NCBI RefSeq assembly: GCF_030687535.1
Contig: NZ_CP117437.1
Coordinates: forward strand, 2,625,501 to 2,689,500
From: Pseudomonas sp. FP2335
Lineage (GTDB): Bacteria; Pseudomonadota; Gammaproteobacteria; Pseudomonadales; Pseudomonadaceae
Direction of reading: 5' to 3'
Length of the DNA stretch: 64,000 bases
The position numbers were made by a program, and so were the translations under genes. Every line of letters begins with the position of its first letter. The first letter of the stretch is position 1. Below, piece after piece: positions 55,601 to 63,994 of the stretch. The notes below the pieces were generated by a model. That model worked only from the letters and a program-made list of their open reading frames with translations, searched no databases and was not told where the DNA came from.

Positions 55601-56866
55601 AACGGGCCGCGCACAGTGGTGCACGAGCATCGTTTATACCGAGTCAATGAAGCGGGTAAGCAAGAGTTGTTGCCGGTTGTGACTACGCAGCCTGTGACCT
55701 ACAAGCCACAAACGTCGGGCACGGTGATCAACGAGCCAGATTTCGGTTTTGATGATTTCGGTGTATCGCGCTCGCTCAACAACGACACGGTGGTGGTGAA
55801 AGTGGATGCGATCAGCGACTTGAGCAATGATCAACGAGTCGTCAGAGGCCAAAAAATCGACCACAACGGGCAGCAATATGTGGTGGTCGAGGGCGATATC
55901 GGCGTTCATTACTACGCCGAGCTCAACCCAACAGGCAAGCTCGACTTTTACCGCTTGAATAGCAGTGACCCCGTCAGCCGGCATTTTATTGAAACCCATG
56001 ATCAATACAGGGACTTTCATGGTTATGCTGCGCAGAAAAGTCCAAACAATCAGTTGATTGTCCTGCCTACCATGGAAACCCTGGTCAAGAAAATTGTGGC
56101 TGAGAATACCCTGTCCAACGCGGATATCGAACACTTTGCCAAGGTATTGAAAGGTCTTACTCCCGAGAAGCAGCGCGAAGTACTGATGAGCGTTTACGCG
56201 TCTGGACCCAACCCAGGAAAGGTGGTGGTGGCGGCAAAACCGGTTCGACTCGAACCCATCAAGAAGCCGGCAGATTTTTCCCAACGGCAGCCAGCGGATC
56301 AAAACCAGCTCTATGCTGAAGGGGGGAGTAAGGCCGTTGACGATCAGTTCCAGGCCACGGGTATCAGGTCCGCCAATCAACAAGTGCCGGGACAACCCGG
56401 TGAGAAGATTCGTGCAGACTCTGCCGCCGAGACGGTAGGTTGGCTTTACACGCGCACAAATGCGCCAAATTATTCCGAAATCGTGTTGAAGACCGGGGCC
56501 GGGAACTGCGACCAGATGGCCAAGGTTGCCGTTGATACCATCAACGCCAGTGGTGGCAGTGCGCGTATCGCGCAAGTCAAAGGGCACACTTTCGGCATTG
56601 TCGGCGGCCCGCCAGGCTATTCCAGGAGCAAGGGCTTTACCGGGCCGGAATGGGCCGATGCCTGGGTTGTTGATCCGTGGGCAGGCATTACCTGCAAGGC
56701 CTCGGACTATCCCGCCCGATTCAAGGCGCGCATGCAGGAGTGGAGCCAGGAAGGCCGGCGAATCCTGATCAGCGATGGCCAGCTACCGCCTAGCTCGGTG
56801 TGGAGTGACCCCATGGAGCCGCGTTGGATAAATGCAACCGTTAACGGCGAGGCCCAGGTTTTTTGA
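52691..56866 (+). CDS. Large toxin-like protein with C-terminal Cys-His-Asp domain, paralogue of 18156-24557
   Basis: Protein of 1391 residues from the ATG at 52691; the frame is open to 52565, but only by TTG and through the hrp box. The first 43 residues are rich in Ala/Pro/Thr/Ser with no acidic residue, and there is no Sec signal. A central part aligns with about 950-1350 of the paralogue. Hydrophobic stretches lie near 739-775 and 780-815. Cys924 and Cys939 flank RRSKR (929-933). The last 458 residues contain the shared TYKP/NEP-FGF block (from 1001) and the triad C1273 (GAGNC), H1299 (GHTF) and D1328 (VDPWA). The three N-terminal repeats of the paralogue are missing. No immunity-like gene follows. 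Inferred host-directed toxin or effector; target unknown. Confidence 0.75.
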   Translation: MTPFSTNNVHAPVTALRAPISTLATAPVVKSAPALVKAPVRAPDSPATQVQGKLLDLDEMLSALRELQAQPAPPNAQKKSLFLNKNSPLIPQNGSTQPGTNRLDNMLKYYGIVPANPSTQTQVQAAIDALENTRSEIVLGIGNESSKADALLQDSNDDSISALVGELQHKHKKPLLSYLTEGISESALEKAQRSPATLLELIAKSPKAEALVQALLKKLGGSDFPLTQLTSPQVKVQLLIKAITLSLDPVQSRKPGHVAGFHLASSEHGNKGYAEIDTQFRQHLVDANKISSTDANLAAYLFRPQFPADFAVRDIPTEMRYQGTAVWVNFKHGVALAEAIEPGSSRSMSFQELVDLPGKLSEQATTSQQWSLIAATRIPAMLEWAALQGVIEQKDEYSQAEIAKAVSAFDGHVSGIVEATAQLAVDVPMRKNYFEKMEKGTSRTELLSLISPFFALYRHLNGEKIKPSDALYQYPVYDEDRFKSAFDGYLANAKSGYDKVLRNLLSQLPTQDRVAIEQGATTVYALRVKPDTNKETEEQKKAAKTRPGFILKAEHEGQTSYYEINPVKGIARRRDDLKPVLEAYDPAEKSYDKDFISIEHTNDGVPSEELVVRNSHTGKEAFKKQWGEYKAGKGPRPKSFSIVVPQQLDHFPATDRVGKAAVPNTLESERSAAIAKSISDKLFYVDEDQLREWATADPNRESSAKKNDESFWERIKGVAQFFIPFWSGIEDLVKGRTKDGIISLIVDGLFTFAGPAGKLAAGSVRVMANAGKLSMRALLPKFLPLIKQFGVSVVQNLNPLEPVMAGFNIKGGKGLKFLKGDIDNIQAGIAQFRRSSPFKQLPGKGSYDVTPKIPLTSRNLPEGGSVRVPEGISSDEVRMLNRKNHTDVVVGDDVFRYDPGKPDSLTKLGGPDHGGPLEGFATTCGGGGRRSKRDLNDLCYTKEIEPGGTPIFQDAQALDHRRLIPGPAQANGPRTVVHEHRLYRVNEAGKQELLPVVTTQPVTYKPQTSGTVINEPDFGFDDFGVSRSLNNDTVVVKVDAISDLSNDQRVVRGQKIDHNGQQYVVVEGDIGVHYYAELNPTGKLDFYRLNSSDPVSRHFIETHDQYRDFHGYAAQKSPNNQLIVLPTMETLVKKIVAENTLSNADIEHFAKVLKGLTPEKQREVLMSVYASGPNPGKVVVAAKPVRLEPIKKPADFSQRQPADQNQLYAEGGSKAVDDQFQATGIRSANQQVPGQPGEKIRADSAAETVGWLYTRTNAPNYSEIVLKTGAGNCDQMAKVAVDTINASGGSARIAQVKGHTFGIVGGPPGYSRSKGFTGPEWADAWVVDPWAGITCKASDYPARFKARMQEWSQEGRRILISDGQLPPSSVWSDPMEPRWINATVNGEAQVF

Positions 56867-56985
56867 CGGCGGGCCGACAATCACAACCAATGATTTGGCG
56901 CCGATGAATGTCTCATGCGTCTAGGACCAAACAACGGCTCTGTCTGGCTGGATTCAGTTGTTCAGATTGGTGGCAGGATGCCACA

Positions 56986-58152
56986 ATGGCGCCTTTGTCG
57001 TGGCAGTCAAAGCAGGCGGATTTCATGAATGGCCTTGAGCGTGAGCAGGACCAGGATTGCTTTATCGAAGAGCAGGTGCGAACCGATCGTTTGCACCAGC
57101 TGTTTCGCCAGTCATTTGCCGCGATTTTCGGCAGTTTCTTCGCCGCGATCATGCTGTGCTGGCTGTGCTGGGATCGGTTTGATCATCAGGTCATCCTGAT
57201 CTGGCTGGTCGCGCTGAGTGCGTCCTCGCTGCTGCGTATCCACTTGTTCATGGGCTGGTTTCGCTGTCCCCGTGCCGAACGCACGCCGGATCGCTGGGAA
57301 CGGCGCTACTGGCTGACACTGATGCTGTCCGCCGGAATCTGGGGGTTGGGCGCGTTTGCAGTGATGCCCACCGATGACCGCGTGTCCCAGGTGCTGGTGA
57401 TGCTGTTTACCGTGGGCATGTCGGTCAGTGCGGTGTCGTGTTACTCGGCATATCGCTACATGACCTTGATGTCCATGTCCCTGGTGTTGTTGCCGTGTAC
57501 CTTGTGGCTGCTGTTCCAGCCGTCACCGATGCAAGTCGGGGTGGCGGCGGCGGTGTTGGTGTTTTCGACCTTTGTGGTCAGCGCCACGCGCAAACTCTCG
57601 GACGCCCTGGAAAAAGCCTTTCGCCTGACCCGGCAGATGGAGCGTGCCCACAATATTTCCGCCCGCGCCGCACAGACCGATGAGCTCACGGGCCTGATGA
57701 ACCGCCGCGCCTTCTTTGAGCACGCCCAGTTGCTGTACGCGCAATGCCGGCGCAACCGGCAACCCTTGTGTGCGCTGATGATGGACATGGACCACTTCAA
57801 GGACATCAACGACACCTACGGCCATCAGGCCGGTGACGAGGTGTTGCGCCAGATCGGCGGGGTGATCAGCGCGTCATTTCGCCAGTCGGATGTGTACGGT
57901 CGGTTGGGCGGCGAAGAGTTTGGCGTATTGCTGCCCAACACTTCATTGGACACCGCGCGTGACATCGCCGAACAGCTGGTCAAGTCCATCTCCGGGCTGG
58001 CCGCCGAGCCGGTGCATGGCTTGACCGCCAGCCTGGGCGTGGCCTCGAGCCGCAACCTTGACCAGGACTTGCACAGCCTGATGAACACGGCCGACAAGGC
58101 GCTGTACCGCGCCAAGGCCGAGGGTCGCAACCGAGTCGCAGTGGCGGAGTAG
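56986..58152 (+). CDS. Membrane-bound diguanylate cyclase
   Basis: Protein of 388 residues with six N-terminal membrane helices (about 40-200) as sensor, then a GGDEF domain with active site G308-G309-E310-E311-F312 and inhibitory site RQSD (299-302). Both are intact, so it should make c-di-GMP with product feedback. The ATG at 56986 is chosen because AGGA lies 7 bases upstream; a start at 57025 is possible. It follows the toxin-like gene by 119 bp and faces the hybrid kinase gene, 4 bp away. Confidence 0.88.
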   Translation: MAPLSWQSKQADFMNGLEREQDQDCFIEEQVRTDRLHQLFRQSFAAIFGSFFAAIMLCWLCWDRFDHQVILIWLVALSASSLLRIHLFMGWFRCPRAERTPDRWERRYWLTLMLSAGIWGLGAFAVMPTDDRVSQVLVMLFTVGMSVSAVSCYSAYRYMTLMSMSLVLLPCTLWLLFQPSPMQVGVAAAVLVFSTFVVSATRKLSDALEKAFRLTRQMERAHNISARAAQTDELTGLMNRRAFFEHAQLLYAQCRRNRQPLCALMMDMDHFKDINDTYGHQAGDEVLRQIGGVISASFRQSDVYGRLGGEEFGVLLPNTSLDTARDIAEQLVKSISGLAAEPVHGLTASLGVASSRNLDQDLHSLMNTADKALYRAKAEGRNRVAVAE

Positions 58153-58156
58153 GGCG

Positions 58157-60343
58157 TCAGTCGCGCTGCATGGCCTTGGCCAGGACCCGTGCCACCTGGT
58201 CGGCGGAATAGGGCTTGGCGAGGAACTCAAAGCCTTCGTAGCCGCTGTCGGCCAGCTCTTCACTGTAGCCGGAGGTGAGCACCACCGGCAGGTCCGGCCG
58301 CCGTTGGCGCAGAACTTTGGCCATTACCACGCCAGTCATGCCGGGCATCACCACATCCGAGAACACCCCGTCGAACGCCATCGCATTCGGGCCTGCCAAG
58401 GTGAGTGCCTGTTCGGCATGGGTGGCCCAGGTGGTCTGGTAGCCCAGGTCTTGCAGGATCTGGTTGGCGAAACGGCCGACTTCCAGGTTGTCCTCCACGA
58501 TCAGGATATGGCGCTGCCTCGTGTCGGTGACCGGGGCCTGTTCGTGGGGGGACGGGGCAGGCGAGTCCGCCTCTGCGGCCACGGCGGGCAAGTACAGGGT
58601 AAAGCGCGTGCCCTGGCCCTGGGTGCTGGTCACATCGACGTTGCCGCCCGATTGTTTGGCGAAGCCGAACACTTGCGACAGGCCCAACCCGGTGCCTTTG
58701 CCGACGGCCTTGGTGGTGAAGAACGGCTCGAAGATACGTTCGAAGACGTCCGAGCCAATACCGGCGCCGGTGTCGCTCAGTGAAACCGTCACGAACGGCT
58801 GATGCAACCCGGCATCGCCACGAATGCGCGGTAGCGCGCTGACAGTCGACACGCGCAGGGTCAGGGTGCCTTGGCCGTCCATGGCGTCGCGGGCGTTGAG
58901 GGCCATGTTGATCAGCGCGGTTTCGAACTGGCTGGAGTCGACGCGCACATGGCACGGCTGTGCGGGCAGTTCCACCTGCACGTGGATGCGCGCACCCGTG
59001 AGACTTTCGAGCATCTCACCGATGTTTGCCACCCGCTGGCACGCGTCGAACACCTGCGGGTTCAGCGGTTGGCGCCTGGCGAAGGCGAGCAGTTGGCTGG
59101 TGAGCTTGCTGGCGCGCTCGACGGTGTCCGACACTGCCGCCATGTAGCGCTGGCGGCGCTCTTCGGACAGCCCCGGTTGGCGCAGGAAGTCCACCGAGGA
59201 GCGAATGATGGTCAGCAAGTTGTTGAAGTCGTGGGCCACGCCGCCGGTCAATTGGCCGATGGCTTCGAGTTTTTGCGATTGGTGCAGTGCGGCTTCGGCC
59301 TGGGTCAGGGCGAGGGTGCGCTCGGCGACCCGTTGCTCGAGCGTGGCATTGAGTTCTGAAAATGCCGCCAGCCCCTCGCGTACGGCCGCATCGGCGCGTA
59401 CGCGCTCGATATGCGCCCACGAGCGCTCGGTGACTTCGCCCACCAGCGCCAGATCGTAGGGCGACCAGGTGCGCGGGGATTTGTGGTGGGCGGCCATCAG
59501 TGCTGTCAGCCGGCCTTCCTTGATCAGTGGGAAACATACCGTCGCGGTAGCCCCCAGGGCTTGGTAGCTGGCCGACTCCTCTGGCGGGAATTCGACCCGG
59601 TTGTCGCGGATCACCAACGGTTCACCGGCCCGCAGGCGGCGTACCGCCAGTTCGCCGAACGACGCCAGGCTGTAGCGCCCGACGATGCTCGGCGAGCCTG
59701 GAGCCGCCCAATTGCCGCGAATGGTGAAGCCATCCTCGTCAGCGTCCATGTCGGCATACGCGCAATTGGTGACTTGCAGGTGCTGCGCCAGCAAGCGCGT
59801 GGTGCTGGTCATGATGGCTTCGGCATCGGTGGCATTGGCCACGGCGTTGCCGATGGCATCGAGCATGGCCAGGCGACGGGTGAGAAACACGGTCGCGGTG
59901 GTTTCGGTGACGGTGTCGAGCATGCCGACCACGGCGCCGCGAGGGTCACGAATCGGGCTGTAGCAAAAGGTGAAATACGCCTGCTCGGGCCCGGCGCCGC
60001 GTTCGATCACCAGCGGGTAGTTTTCAATGTAGGTCGCATGCCCTTCAAAGGCCGCCTGGGCGATGGGGCTGATATCACGCCAGACTTCGCTCCATACTTC
60101 ACTGAATGGGCGACCCAGGGCGTAGGGCTTGTCACCCAGGATCGGGATAAACGCATCGTTATAGAGCATGGTCAGCGACGGCCCCCATACGATGGCTTGG
60201 GGGAAGCTTGAGGCAAAGCACAGTGCGACGGTGGTCTTGAGTACGTCCGGCCATAGCTCAAGCGGGCCCAGCGGCGTACTGGCCCAGTCATACACGCGCA
60301 CCTGCTCGGCCATGTCGCTGCTGCTTTGCAGCCAATTCATCAT
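58157..60343 (-). CDS. Hybrid histidine kinase (PAS-GAF-HisKA-HATPase-REC)
   Basis: Soluble sensor kinase of 728 residues without membrane helices. A PAS-like domain (about 20-155) and a GAF domain (about 165-320, with NCAYADMDADEDGF) precede the kinase core. That core has phospho-acceptor H371 in GGVAHDFNNLL, then the N, G1 and G2 boxes (ALNARDAMDG, DTGAGIG, GKGTGLGL). A C-terminal receiver has D663 in FSDVVMPGM. The layout resembles bacteriophytochrome-like and LOV hybrid kinases, but no chromophore cysteine motif is visible. No response-regulator gene adjoins. It is convergent with the cyclase gene. Confidence 0.88.
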   Translation of the reverse strand: MMNWLQSSSDMAEQVRVYDWASTPLGPLELWPDVLKTTVALCFASSFPQAIVWGPSLTMLYNDAFIPILGDKPYALGRPFSEVWSEVWRDISPIAQAAFEGHATYIENYPLVIERGAGPEQAYFTFCYSPIRDPRGAVVGMLDTVTETTATVFLTRRLAMLDAIGNAVANATDAEAIMTSTTRLLAQHLQVTNCAYADMDADEDGFTIRGNWAAPGSPSIVGRYSLASFGELAVRRLRAGEPLVIRDNRVEFPPEESASYQALGATATVCFPLIKEGRLTALMAAHHKSPRTWSPYDLALVGEVTERSWAHIERVRADAAVREGLAAFSELNATLEQRVAERTLALTQAEAALHQSQKLEAIGQLTGGVAHDFNNLLTIIRSSVDFLRQPGLSEERRQRYMAAVSDTVERASKLTSQLLAFARRQPLNPQVFDACQRVANIGEMLESLTGARIHVQVELPAQPCHVRVDSSQFETALINMALNARDAMDGQGTLTLRVSTVSALPRIRGDAGLHQPFVTVSLSDTGAGIGSDVFERIFEPFFTTKAVGKGTGLGLSQVFGFAKQSGGNVDVTSTQGQGTRFTLYLPAVAAEADSPAPSPHEQAPVTDTRQRHILIVEDNLEVGRFANQILQDLGYQTTWATHAEQALTLAGPNAMAFDGVFSDVVMPGMTGVVMAKVLRQRRPDLPVVLTSGYSEELADSGYEGFEFLAKPYSADQVARVLAKAMQRD

Positions 60344-60482
60344 TGGGAGAACACCTTGTTTGCCGCAACCTTTTAGTGGCCTGGAGGGTCAGGCCAACAA
60401 GCTACAGACCGGAATCGCCGTTGGCAGTTCAGCGCTATTATCCACGTGATGGCAATTCGATGCTCGGTCCAAATGATTGCCC

Positions 60483-61334
60483 CTATTGGCTGCCGAATAA
60501 CCCCGTCCAATAGATGCCTGCATCACTCTTCGGGTCCATGGCGTACGCCGCGCCCAGTTCGCGAAATTGCGGGTTCATCAGGTTGGCGCAATGCCCGGGG
60601 CTGGCGAGCCAGCCGTCTACCACTTTGCGCGGGGTGTCGAGACCGGCGGCGATGTTTTCACCGATGTTCTTTGCAATGTACCCAGCCAACTCGGCACGAT
60701 CGCCCGGTGTGCGGCCGTCATGGTCGAGGTGGTCGAAGAAGTTGCCGTTGGCCATGTTGCGCGTGTGGCTGTTGGCAGCGCCGGCCAGGTCGTCGTTCCA
60801 GCTCAGCGGCGTGGTGGCGGTAAACGCTTGGGTGCCGCATTGGCGGGCCTGGGATCGGGCGGTGTTGATCAGGTTGAGCAGTTGCTTGCCTTCGGTCTGC
60901 CAGTCGCCAAGGCCGCTGGACAGCAGCGGGCGGGCGAGCACGATGCGCCAGTCCTGGCCGCTGTTGCTTACGCCGATGTCGACAAATTGCGGGTCCAGCA
61001 CCACGCGGCAGAAGCTTTCGCGCACGGCCTTCATCGCCGACGTTGCATCCTTGGGACCGGACAGGCTGATGGCCTGCACGTTGACCATCGGATACGCCGC
61101 CCGCGCCAGGGCCTGTTGCAGGTCGCCGACGTTGCTGGCCGGCAACACCAGCCGCGTATCGCTGGTCAGCGGTGGCAGTTCCTGGGAACCCTGGTCACCG
61201 CAGCGCTGGAGCTGGCTGCGGTAGACGTTGATCTGTTGTATCAACTGACTTTCTTCATTCGCCATCGCGCTGGCGCAGAACACCGAACTGGCGGCCAGCG
61301 TCGTGAGACCCATCATCAATGACAGAACGCGCAT
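60483..61334 (-). CDS. Secreted CAP (SCP/PR1) domain protein
   Basis: Protein of 283 residues with a Sec signal peptide (MRVLSLMMGL to ASAMA, cleavage near residue 25). After a linker region, the CAP domain occupies about 160-283, with SHTRNMANGNFFDH, GENIAAG and ASPGHCANLMNP. The acidic/histidine pocket looks intact. Bacterial CAP proteins are extracytoplasmic with mostly unknown roles. The ATG at 61334 has AAGGG 8 bases upstream; the ATG two codons earlier would be too close to it. Confidence 0.82.
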   Translation of the reverse strand: MRVLSLMMGLTTLAASSVFCASAMANEESQLIQQINVYRSQLQRCGDQGSQELPPLTSDTRLVLPASNVGDLQQALARAAYPMVNVQAISLSGPKDATSAMKAVRESFCRVVLDPQFVDIGVSNSGQDWRIVLARPLLSSGLGDWQTEGKQLLNLINTARSQARQCGTQAFTATTPLSWNDDLAGAANSHTRNMANGNFFDHLDHDGRTPGDRAELAGYIAKNIGENIAAGLDTPRKVVDGWLASPGHCANLMNPQFRELGAAYAMDPKSDAGIYWTGLFGSQ

Positions 61335-61416
61335 GGACATTACCCTTGAGCTTGTAAAGTGCCCATGATGCGCGATGTGGGTGCGTCCATGCACCCGTTG
61401 GTCTGAACTTTTTCCT

Positions 61417-62742
61417 TCAGTTCTTGAATGTGGAGTGCTTGCGACCCTGGTCACACAGGGCGAATATCACCACCAGCAGCGCGGAAATCGCCAGGATGAT
61501 CACCACGCCATCGGTGGAGTGGGTGGCTGATGCCGCCACCATCGACAACGCGCCCAGTGGTGCCAGCCCGCCGGCGATGGCGGTACCGATTTCGCGCCCG
61601 GTGCCAAAACCCGAGGAGCGGGTCTGGGTCGGGAACTGGCGGCTCAGGAACGAACCCTGCGGGGCAAACATCATGGGTGCAAGAATGCCGGTGCCAACGC
61701 CGATGGCGATGTAGATCATCAGGCTTTCGCCGGTGTTGAGCAGGGCCAGGAACGGGTAGGCGAACAGCAGCGAGCACAGCCCGCCGAGCATCAACACGGT
61801 CTTGCTGCTCCACTTGTCGCACAGCCAGCCAAAGCAGGGTACGGCGACAATCGCGATCAGGCTGGCGATGGTCACCGACAGCGAGGTGACGTGCACATCC
61901 ACCCCTTTGAACTGGGTCAGGTAGGCCAGGGAGAAGGTCTTGAAGATGTAGCTCAGGGCGTTGTAGCCAATCGCCACGAAAAACACCACGGCCAGGCCCT
62001 TGAGGTCATTCTTGAACAGCGCCTTGAGTGGCGAGGCCTTGGCCTTGGTCGCTTCTTTGCTCAGTTGGTTGAACTGCGGGGTTTCCGGAATGCTGTTGCG
62101 CACCCACAGGCCGACGCCTACCAGCACGATGCTGCACACGAACGGGATGCGCCAGCCACCCGCCAGCAGGAACTCGTTGCCGTTGATGGTCAGCAGGTAC
62201 ACGGTCAGCGACGACAGCAACAGGCCCAGGTTGAGGCCCAGTGCCGGCCAGGCGCCCTGGCTGCCGCGTTTGCCTTGGGAGGCGTGCTCGTAGGACGTCA
62301 CCGCCGCGCCCGACAGCTCGGCACCGGCGCCCAGGCCCTGGATGATGCGGATAAACACCAGCAGGATCGGCGCCCAGATGCCGATGGAGGCGTAGCTGGG
62401 GATCAGCCCGATCAGGGTGGTGCACACCCCCATCAGGCAGAAGGTCAGCACCAGCACTTGCTTGCGGCCGAACTTGTCACCGAGGTAGCCGAACAGAATC
62501 CCGCCGAAGGGGCGCGCGATAAAACCGATGGCAAAGGTGGAAAAGGCCATCAGTGTGGCGGTCTTGGGGTCGCTGTTATCAAAGAAGATCTTCGAGAACA
62601 CGATGGCCGCCATGGTGGCGTACAGGTAAAAGTCGTACCACTCCAGCATCGAACCGAAGATGGTCGCGGCGGCCACCTTGCGCAGGCGCTTGCGGGTTTG
62701 CTCGGGGGTTTCGGTGCCGGGAATCGGGGCAGTTACCGTCAT
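61417..62742 (-). CDS. MFS transporter, metabolite:H+ symporter (MHS) family
   Basis: Inner-membrane symporter of 441 residues with 12 helices. The MHS-typical start AAATIFGSMLEWYDFYLY is followed by RPFGGILFGYLGDKFGRK (motif A) and RIIQGLGAGAELSGA. Known members carry oxoglutarate, citrate, shikimate or proline/betaine. It is followed in the same direction by the CAP gene and preceded by lhgO, 58 bp away. It may therefore import 2-hydroxyglutarate or a related dicarboxylate; this is inference. AAGGAAG precedes the ATG. Confidence 0.85.
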   Translation of the reverse strand: MTVTAPIPGTETPEQTRKRLRKVAAATIFGSMLEWYDFYLYATMAAIVFSKIFFDNSDPKTATLMAFSTFAIGFIARPFGGILFGYLGDKFGRKQVLVLTFCLMGVCTTLIGLIPSYASIGIWAPILLVFIRIIQGLGAGAELSGAAVTSYEHASQGKRGSQGAWPALGLNLGLLLSSLTVYLLTINGNEFLLAGGWRIPFVCSIVLVGVGLWVRNSIPETPQFNQLSKEATKAKASPLKALFKNDLKGLAVVFFVAIGYNALSYIFKTFSLAYLTQFKGVDVHVTSLSVTIASLIAIVAVPCFGWLCDKWSSKTVLMLGGLCSLLFAYPFLALLNTGESLMIYIAIGVGTGILAPMMFAPQGSFLSRQFPTQTRSSGFGTGREIGTAIAGGLAPLGALSMVAASATHSTDGVVIILAISALLVVIFALCDQGRKHSTFKN

Positions 62743-62800
62743 GCTGTACTTCCTTCTGGGTCTTTGTAGTTATTGTCAAATGGACGCGTGGTACGGGGTG

Positions 62801-63994
62801 TTACTCGGGCTTGAACAGGCGGTCGGCGATCATCGCGCCGATGGGCATGGCGGACGTCGCGGCGGGTGAAGGCGCGTTGCACACGTGGAGCATTCGTGGG
62901 GTCTGGGCGAACAGGAAGTCGTGTACCAGGCTGCCGTCGCGCATCACCGCCTGGGCGCGGATACCCGCCTCGTAGGGCAGCAGGTCGTCGAGGGTCAGCG
63001 ATGGGCAGTACTTGCGGCACTGCTCCAGGTAGCCGGACTTGAACAGCGAGTTCTTCATCTCGGTAGTGCCAGAGCCGAGGTTTTGCCAGATGGTTTTCCA
63101 GAAGCCGGGGAAGCTGGCGTACTGCGCCACGTCGCGCCAGTTCACCGAGAACTTGCGGTAGTTCTCGCGGCCCAGGCCAAGCACGGCATTTGGGCCGACG
63201 GTGACGCTGCCGTCGATCATGCGCGTGAGGTGTACGCCGAGAAACGGCAGCTCCGGGTCGGGAATCGGGTAGATCAGGTGGTTGACGATGTTGTTTTTCG
63301 TCGCTGGCAGGCGGAAGTACTCACCGCGAAACGGGATGATCTGGTGGTCGATCGGTATGCCGGCCAGCGTCGCCAGGCGGTCCGACTGCAAGCCCGCGCA
63401 CACCACCAGGCGGCGGGCCTGCCAGCTTTCGCCACGGGTGTTGACGGTGACTTTGTCGGTGTCTTCATGGATCGCGGTGACGGTACGCTCCAGGCAGATC
63501 TCGCCACCGTTGCTGCGGATCACCCGGGCCATGGTGTCGCAGACCTGGCGATAGTCGACGATGCCGGTGGCGTCGAGGAACAGCCCGCCGAGGCCGACGA
63601 TGTTCGGTTCACGCTGGCGCAACTGGTCGGCGTCGAGGCGCTCAACCTTCATGCCATTGAGCTGGGAGCGTGCGTACAAGGCTTCCATGCGCTGCATTTC
63701 CAGGGGGCTGGAGGCCACCAGTAATTTGCCGCATACCTCGAACTTGATCCCGTGTTCAGTGCAGAACTGTTTGGTCTGCTCGGCGCCGCGCTTGCACAGG
63801 TCCGCCTTGAGGCTGCCCGGCGCATAGTAGATGCCGGCGTGGATCACGCCGCTGTTGTGGCCGGTCTGGTGTTTGGCCAGCACGGGCTCTTTTTCCAGGA
63901 TCACCAGCGAGGCACCGGGCTGGCGCTTGAGCAGTTCCATCGCCGTGGCCAGGCCGACGATGCCGCCGCCGATAATGCAATAGTCGTGAATCAT
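62801..63994 (-). CDS. lhgO: L-2-hydroxyglutarate oxidase/dehydrogenase
   Basis: FAD-dependent oxidoreductase of 397 residues of the DAO family that oxidises L-2-hydroxyglutarate to 2-oxoglutarate. The dinucleotide-binding motif GGGIVG is at 9-14. The family stretches KHQTGHNSGVIHAGIYY and PFRGEYF are present, and PEAGIRAQAV-like sequence (PYEAGIRAQAV) is near the C-terminus. Electrons are thought to enter the quinone pool. The start lies 6 bp from the window edge, so upstream control is not visible. It is probably co-transcribed with the MHS transporter. Confidence 0.9.
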   Translation of the reverse strand: MIHDYCIIGGGIVGLATAMELLKRQPGASLVILEKEPVLAKHQTGHNSGVIHAGIYYAPGSLKADLCKRGAEQTKQFCTEHGIKFEVCGKLLVASSPLEMQRMEALYARSQLNGMKVERLDADQLRQREPNIVGLGGLFLDATGIVDYRQVCDTMARVIRSNGGEICLERTVTAIHEDTDKVTVNTRGESWQARRLVVCAGLQSDRLATLAGIPIDHQIIPFRGEYFRLPATKNNIVNHLIYPIPDPELPFLGVHLTRMIDGSVTVGPNAVLGLGRENYRKFSVNWRDVAQYASFPGFWKTIWQNLGSGTTEMKNSLFKSGYLEQCRKYCPSLTLDDLLPYEAGIRAQAVMRDGSLVHDFLFAQTPRMLHVCNAPSPAATSAMPIGAMIADRLFKPE

